Positions 1 through 5,285 of a DNA stretch of 10,183 nt are shown piece by piece. The DNA is from JAICJR01 sp036494715 (lineage in GTDB: Bacteria; Actinomycetota; Thermoleophilia; Solirubrobacterales; Thermoleophilaceae). Numbering within the stretch: the stretch's first letter is position 1; each line of letters opens with the position of its first letter. A program made the translations under genes and the position numbers. The notes beneath the pieces were generated by a model that worked only from the letters and a program-made list of their open reading frames with translations, was not told where the DNA came from and searched no databases. Location of the stretch: NCBI GenBank assembly GCA_036494715.1, contig DASXNY010000063.1, positions 1 to 10,183 of the forward strand, given 5' to 3'.

Positions 1-56
1 TCCGTCACGATCCGGATGCCCGACTCGAGCGTGGTCAGGCGGTGCTCCTGTTGCAC
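1..56 (-). CDS. Start of a putative M16-family zinc peptidase (partial, cut by left edge)
   Basis: Only 18 codons are visible, starting at a GTG (54-56) 11 nt after the pnp stop. The peptide contains TTLESGIRIVTE, which resembles the first beta strand of M16 (pitrilysin or processing-peptidase-like) proteins, where a short 'L.sGlrvv.e' segment is typical. An M16 peptidase gene directly after pnp is common in Gram-positive bacteria, including actinobacteria, so position supports the call. The zinc motif HxxEH would lie beyond the window and cannot be seen. No good Shine-Dalgarno precedes the GTG, so translation may be coupled to pnp. The assignment rests on a short peptide and gene order; a different start or family is possible. 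Confidence 0.55.
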   Translation of the reverse strand, partial: MQQEHRLTTLESGIRIVT

Positions 57-67
57 GGCTACCGTGG

Positions 68-2383
68 TTACGACCGCGGGCGATCGGGGTCGCGGTCACG
101 CACCCGGCCGCGATCGCGGTCACCGGTGCGGTCCCGGTCACGGTCGCGGTCACGGGGCCCGCGACCGCGGTCACGGTCACGACCGCCCTCGCGAGGCGCG
201 CGCTCGCGGCGCTGGCCACCGTTCTCGGCTGCCGCGATCGCCGCCAGCTCCTCAGGGTTCTTGCCCTGGATCTCCGGGTCGTCGGCGAGCCGGAGGCCGA
301 TCCGGCCACGCTCGCGGTCGACCTCGACCACCTTGACGTGGAGCTCGTCGCCCTTGTTGAGCACCTCCTCGACGGTGCCGATGCGCCGACCGGGGGCCAC
401 GTTGGAGATGTGCAGCAGACCGTCGGTGCCCTTGGACAGCTCGATGAAGGCCCCGAACGTGGTCGTCTTGACCACCTTGCCGGTGAATTCGTCGCCGACC
501 TCGACCTCCTTGGTCATCGAGCGGATCCGGTCCACCAGCGCGTCGCCGCGCTCGCGATCGGCGGCGTAGACGAGGACCATTCCCTCGTCGTTGACGTCGA
601 TCTGGGACTCGAACTCCTCCTGCAGGGCCCGAATGGTCTCGCCACCCTTGCCGATCAGCAGGCCGATCTTCTCGGGATCGATCTGGACCGACGAGATTCC
701 CGGGGCGTACTTGGACAGCTCGGCCCGCGGGGCGTCGATCACGGCGCCCATTTCTTTCAGGATGAACTCGCGTGCGACCTTCGCCTGGGCGAGGGCGTCG
801 CGCATGATCTCGAACGTGACGCCGGTGATCTTGATGTCCATCTGCAGAGCGATGATCCCGTTCTCGGTGCCGGCGACCTTGAAGTCCATGTCGCCGAGGT
901 GATCCTCGACGCCGGCGATGTCGGTGAGGACGATGTACTCGTCGCCTTCTTTTATCAGCCCCATTGCAATACCGGCGACCGGGTGTTTGAGCGGCACGCC
1001 CGCATCCATCAGCGACAGCGTCGAACCACAAACCGAGGCCATCGACGAGGAGCCGTTGGACTCGAGAATGTCCGAGACCACGCGAATCGTGTACGGGAAC
1101 TCCTCCTGGCTCGGGATCATCGGAACCAGCGCCCGCTCGGCGAGCGCGCCGTGGCCGATGTCACGCCGCTTGGGACCGCGCATAAAGCCCGCCTCCCCGA
1201 CCGAGAACGGCGGGAAGTTGTAGTGGTGGAAGTACCGCTTGGCGGTCTGGAGCCCAAGCGTGTCGAGCCTCATCTCCTCGCGCGTGGTTCCGAGGGCAGC
1301 GACCGAGAGCGCCTGCGTCTGGCCGCGGGTGAAGATCGCCGACCCGTGCGTGCGCGGGGCGACGCCCACCTCGATCCAGATCGGGCGGATCTCGTCGGCG
1401 CTACGGCCGTCGGGACGCTTCTTGTCCACGGCGATCCGACGCCGGATGATGTCCTTCTCGAGCTTGTCGAAGGCGAGCTGCGCACTGGCGCGAGCCTCGG
1501 CGAAGTTCTCGGCGGTCTCCTCGGGGGTGAACGCCTCGAGCACTTCCTCCTCGACCTTCTTGGTCGCGTCCTGGCGCTCGAGCTTGTCCTCGACCTGGGT
1601 AGCGGTCTGGAGGGCCGCGCCGAAGCGGTCGGTGATCTGCCGCAGCAGGTCCTCGTTGACCTGCGGGACCTCGACCTCCAGCTTCTCCTTGCCCGCGAGC
1701 TCCTGCAGCTTGCGCTGCGCCTCGCAGAGCTTCTTGATCTCGGCGTGGGCGATGTCGAGCGCGTCGAGGATCTCGGCCTCGGACACCTCGTCGGCCCCGG
1801 CCTCGACCATCAGGATGGCCTCCTCGGTGCCCGCGACCACGAGGTCGAGCCCGGTCTCGAGCAGCGACTCCTCCGCGGGGTTGACGACGAAGCCACGCTC
1901 GTCGTCCATGCCGATGCGCACGGCGCCGACGGGCATCGGGAACGGGATGTCCGACACCATCAGCGCGGCGCTCGCGCCGTTCATGGCGAGAATGTCGTAC
2001 GGGTTGATGTGATCGACCGAGATGGGGATCGAGACGAGTTGCGTCTCGCGGCGCCAGCCCTTCGGGAAGAGCGGGCGGAGCGGACGGTCGATCATGCGAG
2101 CGGTGAGGGTGCCCTTCTCGCCTGCGCGACCCTCACGCTTGAAGAAACTTCCGGGGATCTTGCCCGCGGCGTACATCCGCTCCTCGACATCCACCGTGAG
2201 CGGCAGAAAGTCGACATCGCGGAGGTTTCCTGCGGTCGCGGTGGAGAGCACCAACGTCTCCCCTGCCTGCACGACCACGGCGCCACTCGCCTGCTTGGCG
2301 AGCTTCCCGGTCTCGAACGTGATTTCCGTTCCCCCGACGTCGACCGAGACGCGGTGCGCTTGCGGAGCGCCTACTTCATTCAT
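68..2383 (-). CDS. pnp: Polyribonucleotide nucleotidyltransferase (PNPase)
   Basis: This 771-residue protein is a phosphorolytic 3'-to-5' exoribonuclease that degrades mRNA to nucleoside diphosphates and can also add tails. Domains in order are RNase PH 1 (about 10-150), an all-helical linker (about 195-320), RNase PH 2 (about 325-555), KH (about 565-625, GKGG at 578-581) and S1 (about 628-700). Residues matching the E. coli active site are visible: Arg406-Arg407, the serine run at 445-447, and Asp494, Asp500 and Lys502 in EDHLGDMDFK. The chosen ATG (2381-2383) has AAAGGA 5 nt upstream; an in-frame GTG at 2419 would add 12 residues that do not look like the family and lie in a leader hairpin. 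The C-terminus (about 724-771) is an Arg-Asp/Arg-Gly-rich low-complexity tail. Unlike the usual arrangement, pnp does not directly follow rpsO. Confidence 0.97.
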   Translation of the reverse strand: MNEVGAPQAHRVSVDVGGTEITFETGKLAKQASGAVVVQAGETLVLSTATAGNLRDVDFLPLTVDVEERMYAAGKIPGSFFKREGRAGEKGTLTARMIDRPLRPLFPKGWRRETQLVSIPISVDHINPYDILAMNGASAALMVSDIPFPMPVGAVRIGMDDERGFVVNPAEESLLETGLDLVVAGTEEAILMVEAGADEVSEAEILDALDIAHAEIKKLCEAQRKLQELAGKEKLEVEVPQVNEDLLRQITDRFGAALQTATQVEDKLERQDATKKVEEEVLEAFTPEETAENFAEARASAQLAFDKLEKDIIRRRIAVDKKRPDGRSADEIRPIWIEVGVAPRTHGSAIFTRGQTQALSVAALGTTREEMRLDTLGLQTAKRYFHHYNFPPFSVGEAGFMRGPKRRDIGHGALAERALVPMIPSQEEFPYTIRVVSDILESNGSSSMASVCGSTLSLMDAGVPLKHPVAGIAMGLIKEGDEYIVLTDIAGVEDHLGDMDFKVAGTENGIIALQMDIKITGVTFEIMRDALAQAKVAREFILKEMGAVIDAPRAELSKYAPGISSVQIDPEKIGLLIGKGGETIRALQEEFESQIDVNDEGMVLVYAADRERGDALVDRIRSMTKEVEVGDEFTGKVVKTTTFGAFIELSKGTDGLLHISNVAPGRRIGTVEEVLNKGDELHVKVVEVDRERGRIGLRLADDPEIQGKNPEELAAIAAAENGGQRRERAPREGGRDRDRGRGPRDRDRDRDRTGDRDRGRVRDRDPDRPRS
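71..187 (-). repeat. Low-complexity Arg-Asp repeat encoding the PNPase tail
   Basis: The last 39 codons of pnp are mostly alternating Arg and Asp (RDRDRD runs), with some RG and RT. At DNA level this is an irregular 6- and 12-bp repetition of CGGTCA/CGGTCG type on the plus strand. It probably expands and contracts by slippage. The tail follows the S1 domain and should be disordered and strongly charged. A role in RNA or partner binding is inference only. Confidence 0.85.
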
Positions 2384-2388
2384 GCTGT

Positions 2389-2394
2389 TCCTTT
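2389..2394 (-). promoter_or_regulatory. Ribosome binding site of pnp
   Basis: AAAGGA on the minus strand lies 5 nt before the ATG at 2381-2383. It decides the start in favour of this ATG over the in-frame GTG at 2419, which has no such signal. It is one of the few clear Shine-Dalgarno sites in the window. Confidence 0.8.
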
Positions 2395-2398
2395 CAGC

Positions 2399-2417
2399 GC
2401 CGCCTCCGGTTGGCGGC
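2399..2417 (-). promoter_or_regulatory. Stem-loop in the pnp leader
   Basis: GCCGCC (2412-2417 read on the minus strand) and GGCGGC (2399-2404) form a perfect 6-bp GC stem around a 7-nt loop. It lies just upstream of the pnp ribosome binding site. In E. coli a leader stem processed by RNase III is the basis of PNPase autocontrol; a similar role here is inference, and the stem here is much shorter. Confidence 0.45.
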
Positions 2418-2428
2418 ATGCGTGTATT

Positions 2429-2446
2429 GGCTCTTCGATAAGAGTC
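2429..2446. promoter_or_regulatory. Small inverted repeat between divergent genes, possible operator
   Basis: CTCTT and AAGAG flank a 4-bp CGAT centre (2431-2444), with a partly matching outer pair. It lies in the 134-bp gap between pnp and the plus-strand exported-protein gene, in the region where a pnp promoter would be expected. A weak pnp promoter can be drawn here on the minus strand (TTGCTA, then TATCGA), but neither box matches well. The repeat could bind a regulator or be chance. Confidence 0.25.
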
Positions 2447-2482
2447 CTGGGGAGGTTAGCAACGGGCCCCCGTCGCGCCACG

Positions 2483-2518
2483 TTGACAGCACCCGGCCGC
2501 GCGAGGACACTCGACCCG
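2483..2518 (+). promoter_or_regulatory. Candidate promoter of the exported-protein gene, possibly giving a leaderless mRNA
   Basis: A perfect TTGACA (2483-2488) is followed after 17 bp by GACACT (2506-2511), a weak match to an actinobacterial TAnnnT -10 box. Transcription would start about 7 bp later, at the GTG start codon 2518-2520, giving a transcript with no leader. Leaderless genes are common in actinobacteria. A GAGGA (2503-2507), 10 nt before the GTG, could instead act as a ribosome binding site from an upstream start point; it overlaps the proposed -10 box. Confidence 0.4.
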
Positions 2519-3177
2519 TGACTCGCGCGGTCATTCTCGGGGCAATTGCGGCGCTGTGCGGGGCTGTGCTCGCCGCCCCGGCGGCCGCGGCCAAGCCGCA
2601 CACGTACGCCTTCGACGTCACCGACGCACGCATCTCCGAGGTGATGACTTTCCAGGGCGATGCCGGCCCGGCCTGCCGGCGCGTCGGCGTCTGCGGCTAC
2701 AGCGGCACGGTCAGCTACGGCTTCGAGCACGCCGACGGCTTCGCGGCCTTCACGGTGCGCGGCCGGCGCGTGGTGGGCTTCGGCGGGCTCGACTTCGGCG
2801 GGCTCACCAGCGCCACGGTGCAGGGTCCTGACGGCGGCGCTCCCTGCACGGACAAGATCCTTCGCCGCAGCGACCAGTTCGAGGCGAGCGGCCGGCCCGG
2901 CCAGATCCACGTCGTCTTCCACGCGCCGATCGACCTGCCGGACTTCCTCGACACCTACTGCACCGGGCCGCGCGACCTCGACGTGGCGGGCGACATCCCG
3001 GTAGCGACGTTCAGCGCACGCTCGCTGCGGCGCAGGACGTTCCTGTTCCAGACCGCGCGCACCACGCAGTTCCACGCCGGCCCGTTCCTGGGCACGCTCT
3101 CGTTCAGCGTCGCCGTGCGGCTGCGCCGCGCACCGGTCGACCAGCTGCTTCAGCTACTGCTCAGCAGCCGCGGCTAG
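2518..3177 (+). CDS. Exported protein of unknown function with four cysteines
   Basis: I do not recognise the family. The GTG start gives 219 residues opening with a classic signal peptide: a short Thr-Arg n-region, a hydrophobic core to about residue 20, and an APAAAA end with likely cleavage after Ala25. An in-frame upstream start at 2410 would bury that signal behind 36 unrelated residues, so it was not used. The mature part (about 194 residues) is rich in short alternating hydrophobic stretches and probably mostly beta strand. It has four cysteines (53, 59, 110, 148), able to form two disulfides outside the membrane. Cys14 lies in the signal peptide but AALC is not a good lipobox. The gene is the only complete plus-strand gene seen, separates pnp from the rpsO operon, and overlaps the converging thioredoxin-fold gene by 24 bp. 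It may be a lineage-restricted gene. Confidence 0.75.
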   Translation: MTRAVILGAIAALCGAVLAAPAAAAKPHTYAFDVTDARISEVMTFQGDAGPACRRVGVCGYSGTVSYGFEHADGFAAFTVRGRRVVGFGGLDFGGLTSATVQGPDGGAPCTDKILRRSDQFEASGRPGQIHVVFHAPIDLPDFLDTYCTGPRDLDVAGDIPVATFSARSLRRRTFLFQTARTTQFHAGPFLGTLSFSVAVRLRRAPVDQLLQLLLSSRG

Positions 3178-3696
3178 CCGCTCGAGCAGCTCCGACCCCG
3201 GCACGCCCGGGTGGGCCTCGCCGTCCACGAACAGGGTCGGCGTCGACATCACGCCGGCGCGCACGCCGGAGCGGAAGTCGCGCGTGACGCGTTCCTCCGC
3301 CGCGTCCGAACGGCGGTCGGCCTCGAAGCGCTCGAGGTCGAGACCGAGCGCGCGCGCCCGCTCCCAGAGGTGCGGGTCATCGAGGTGGCCCTGGTCGCCA
3401 AACAGCGAATCGTGCATCTGCCAGAAGCGGCCCTGCAGTGCCGCCGCCTCGGCCGCGAGGGAGAGCGCGCGGGCGCGCGGGTGCTTCGACGGCACCGGAA
3501 AGTGGCGGAACACCCGCACGATCGGCAGGGCGGCGATCAGCCGGTCGGCCTTCGCGCAGTACGGGCACTCGTAGTCGCCGTACTCGATCACGAGCACGCC
3601 GGAGTCGCCACGCACGTGGTCGTCGGGGCCGGGCTCGGGCGGCCCGGAGCTGCGGAGGTCAGCGCCGCCGTCGCCGCTAGGCGGCGCTGGGCTCAA
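3154..3696 (-). CDS. DsbA-like thioredoxin-fold oxidoreductase (CPYC)
   Basis: A 180-residue thioredoxin-fold protein of the DsbA/FrnE-like group. The active site is ECPYC with Cys44 and Cys47 after the strand VLVIEYGDY. A helical insert follows (about 75-145), and the conserved cis-proline is in STPTLFVDG (Pro153). No signal peptide or membrane segment is visible, so it is probably cytoplasmic, unlike classical DsbA. The start is uncertain. The TTG at 3694-3696 overlaps the peroxiredoxin gene by 20 nt and lacks a ribosome binding site; a GTG at 3613-3615 would cut away a conserved-looking DHVRG segment before the fold. It sits directly after a one-cysteine peroxiredoxin, which suggests it could reduce or otherwise partner that enzyme; this is inference. 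Its 3' end overlaps the convergent exported-protein gene. Confidence 0.85.
   Translation of the reverse strand: MSPAPPSGDGGADLRSSGPPEPGPDDHVRGDSGVLVIEYGDYECPYCAKADRLIAALPIVRVFRHFPVPSKHPRARALSLAAEAAALQGRFWQMHDSLFGDQGHLDDPHLWERARALGLDLERFEADRRSDAAEERVTRDFRSGVRAGVMSTPTLFVDGEAHPGVPGSELLERLAAAAEQ
3170..3181. repeat. 12-bp perfect palindrome at the convergent gene ends
   Basis: GCGGCTAGCCGC is its own reverse complement, and the stop codon of the plus-strand exported-protein gene (TAG, 3175-3177) is at its centre. It lies in the short zone where the two convergent genes overlap. There is no run of T on either side, so it is not a standard intrinsic terminator. It could slow polymerases from both sides, but chance is plausible at this GC content. 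Confidence 0.4.
3661..3688 (-). promoter_or_regulatory. Hairpin at the peroxiredoxin stop codon
   Basis: AGCGCCGCC and GGCGGCGCT form a perfect 9-bp GC-rich stem around a 10-nt loop that begins with the peroxiredoxin TAG (3677-3679 on the minus strand). It starts only 5 nt downstream of the proposed TTG start of the thioredoxin-fold gene. No U tract follows, so it is not a normal intrinsic terminator. It may hinder translation of the next gene, or protect the 3' end of the upstream message. Confidence 0.5.
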
Positions 3697-4138
3697 GCGC
3701 GTCGAAGATCAGGTTGGCGCCCGGGATCTCGAGCGGGCTGGGCGAGGAGTACGCCCACTTCACGATCCCATCCGGATCGATCATCACGAGCGCTCGCTGC
3801 GACGTACCGAAGTCGTCGTTGTAGACGCCGTACGCCTTCGCGATCGCGCCCTTCGGCTCGAAGTCCGCGAGTAGCGGGAATGTGAGGTTGAGCTTCTCCT
3901 GGAACGCCTTGTGCGCGAACGCGGAGTCCACGGACACGCCGTACAGCTTGACCCCGCGCGAGTCGAAGTCCTGCACGAGCTCCTGATAGATCGAGAGCTG
4001 GTCGGTGCAGACCGGGCTGAAGTCGAGCGGGTAGAAGACCAGGACGATCGTCTGGCCCTTCAGATCCCCGAGCGAGACTTCCTGGCCGTCCTGGTCTCGC
4101 AGAGTGAAGTCCGGCGCCGGGGAGCCGGGCTCGATCAT
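3677..4138 (-). CDS. One-cysteine peroxiredoxin, AhpE-like
   Basis: This 153-residue thiol peroxidase reduces hydrogen peroxide, organic peroxides or peroxynitrite. The family motif PxxxSxxC is present as PLDFSPVC, with the peroxidatic Cys44. Arg115 in SQRALVMID fits the conserved active-site arginine. It opens with APDFTLRDQDG, and TFPLLADFEPKGAIAKAYGV is typical of the AhpE/Bcp group. Cys44 is the only cysteine, so there is no internal resolving cysteine and an outside thiol or redoxin must recycle it, as with mycobacterial AhpE. The ATG overlaps the rpsO stop in an ATGA (4135-4138), which implies coupled translation with ribosomal protein S15. A longer reading frame upstream is only the shadow of rpsO. 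A redox gene in this slot is unusual and is discussed in the findings. Confidence 0.92.
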   Translation of the reverse strand: MIEPGSPAPDFTLRDQDGQEVSLGDLKGQTIVLVFYPLDFSPVCTDQLSIYQELVQDFDSRGVKLYGVSVDSAFAHKAFQEKLNLTFPLLADFEPKGAIAKAYGVYNDDFGTSQRALVMIDPDGIVKWAYSSPSPLEIPGANLIFDALEPSAA

Positions 4139-4404
4139 CGGCGGAGACCGAGCTCCCGGATCAGGTTCCGGTAACCGTCGAGATCCTTCTTCTGCATGTA
4201 GCGAAGCAGCCGCCGGCGCTGGCCGACGAGCATCAGCAACCCGCGGCGCGAATGATGGTCCTTGCGGTGCTCGCGCAGGTGCTCGGTGAGATGGTTGATA
4301 CGCGCGGTGAGGAGAGCCACCTGCACCTCGGTGGATCCGGTGTCCGTGTCGGTCTTGCCGAACTTCGTGACGATGTCGCGCTTGGCGTCTTGGGTCAGGC
4401 TCAT
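4135..4404 (-). CDS. rpsO: Small ribosomal subunit protein S15
   Basis: An 89-residue protein, the standard length for S15, which binds 16S rRNA early in 30S assembly, forms bridge contacts with the large subunit, and helps order the platform. Family hallmarks are TGSTEVQVALLTARINHLTEHLREHRKDHHSRRGLLMLVGQRRRLLRYM, cited here in parts: TGSTEVQVA, the LTEHL helix, the DHHSRRGL turn and the C-terminal YRNLIRELGLRR. The ATG overlaps the ribF stop in an ATGA (4401-4404), and no Shine-Dalgarno is visible, so expression probably depends on coupling to ribF. No leader long enough for the known rpsO autoregulatory RNA structures exists, as its upstream sequence is ribF coding. Confidence 0.98.
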   Translation of the reverse strand: MSLTQDAKRDIVTKFGKTDTDTGSTEVQVALLTARINHLTEHLREHRKDHHSRRGLLMLVGQRRRLLRYMQKKDLDGYRNLIRELGLRR

Positions 4405-5285
4405 CGGCGGAAGACCGTAGCAGAACAGATCTCGCGCGCCCGCTGCACATCGAGCTCCATCTGGGCGATCAGATCGTCGACGGACTCGAAGCGCTTCTCG
4501 CCGCGCAACCGCTCCACGAACGCAACGCGCAGGTCATCGCCATAGAGGTCGCCGTCGAAGTCGAGCAAGAAAGCCTCGATCAGGAGTCCCCGGCCGGTGA
4601 CGAACGTCGGCCTCACCCCCACATTCACCGCCGCCGGCTGCCCGTGCGCCCAGGCGGCGTAGACGCCGTGGCCGGGCACGACGAGCTCGGGGCTCGGCAC
4701 GATGTTGGCGGTCGGGAAGCCAAGCTCGCGGCCGCGCTTGTCGCCGTGTACCACCTCACCCTGGAACAGGAACGGCCCGCCGAGGAAGTCGGCCGCCTCC
4801 TTCACCTCGCCGGCCGCGACGAGCCCGCGGATGTGGCTCGAGGACACTGTCTCCCCCTGCACCTCCACGAGCGGCACCACGCGTGTCTTGAAGTCGGTGC
4901 GCTCGGACAGGAGCGCCGGGCTGCCCTTGGCCTTCTGCCCGAACTGGAAGTTCTCCCCCACCGACACGTGCGTCGCCTGGAGCCGGTCCACCAGGACCTC
5001 GTCGATGAACTCGTCCGCGGTCTTCTTCGAGAACTCCTCGTCGAAGGGGATCACGACGAGCTCGTCCACGCCGAGGCCGGCGATCAGGTCACGCTTGATC
5101 GGATACGACGAGATCAGCTTGGGCAGCACGTCGGGCCGGACCACCGCGAGTGGGTGGGGGTCGAACGTGAGCACGGTGTCGTTGCCGCGGATCACCTCGC
5201 GGTGGCCGAGGTGCACGCCGTCGAAGGTGCCGACGGCGACCTTGCGCGGACGGGGTTCGACGTCTTGTAGCGAAGTGACTTTCAT
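4401..5285 (-). CDS. ribF: Bifunctional riboflavin kinase / FAD synthetase
   Basis: A 294-residue enzyme that phosphorylates riboflavin to FMN and adenylylates FMN to FAD. The N-terminal nucleotidyltransferase domain (about 12-165) shows GTFDGVHLGH (19-28), TFDPHP (40-45) and SSSHIR (148-153). The C-terminal kinase domain (about 170-285) shows GRELGFPTAN (185-194), the NVGVRPTF strand (221-228) and the closing LRGEKRFESVDDL. Between GHREVI and TFDPHP there are only seven residues, about ten fewer than in B. subtilis RibC from memory, so the helix after the HxGH motif is shortened. Both end motifs are intact, so the enzyme is probably active. The start overlaps the truB stop in ATGA (5282-5285), with no ribosome binding site, implying coupled translation. 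Confidence 0.96.
   Translation of the reverse strand: MKVTSLQDVEPRPRKVAVGTFDGVHLGHREVIRGNDTVLTFDPHPLAVVRPDVLPKLISSYPIKRDLIAGLGVDELVVIPFDEEFSKKTADEFIDEVLVDRLQATHVSVGENFQFGQKAKGSPALLSERTDFKTRVVPLVEVQGETVSSSHIRGLVAAGEVKEAADFLGGPFLFQGEVVHGDKRGRELGFPTANIVPSPELVVPGHGVYAAWAHGQPAAVNVGVRPTFVTGRGLLIEAFLLDFDGDLYGDDLRVAFVERLRGEKRFESVDDLIAQMELDVQRAREICSATVFRR

Noticed and set aside
71..187. CRISPR-like or satellite array at the left edge
   Set aside because: The repetition is irregular, 6-12 bp, in frame with pnp and explained by the Arg-Asp tail; there are no spacers.
338..2521. A 727-codon open frame on the plus strand, opposite pnp
   Set aside because: It is the mirror of a certain gene. High GC in third positions keeps the antisense frame open, and the product is Asp/Leu/Glu/Arg-rich without any recognisable domain or start signal.
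2518..2592. Lipoprotein signal for the exported protein (Cys14)
   Set aside because: The residues before the cysteine are A-A-L, whereas a lipobox needs a small residue just before it; an AxA cleavage site further on fits better.
4139..4450. N-terminal extension of the peroxiredoxin by about 104 residues
   Set aside because: The extension is rpsO read in another frame; the family start MIEPGSPAPDF fits the ATG at 4138.
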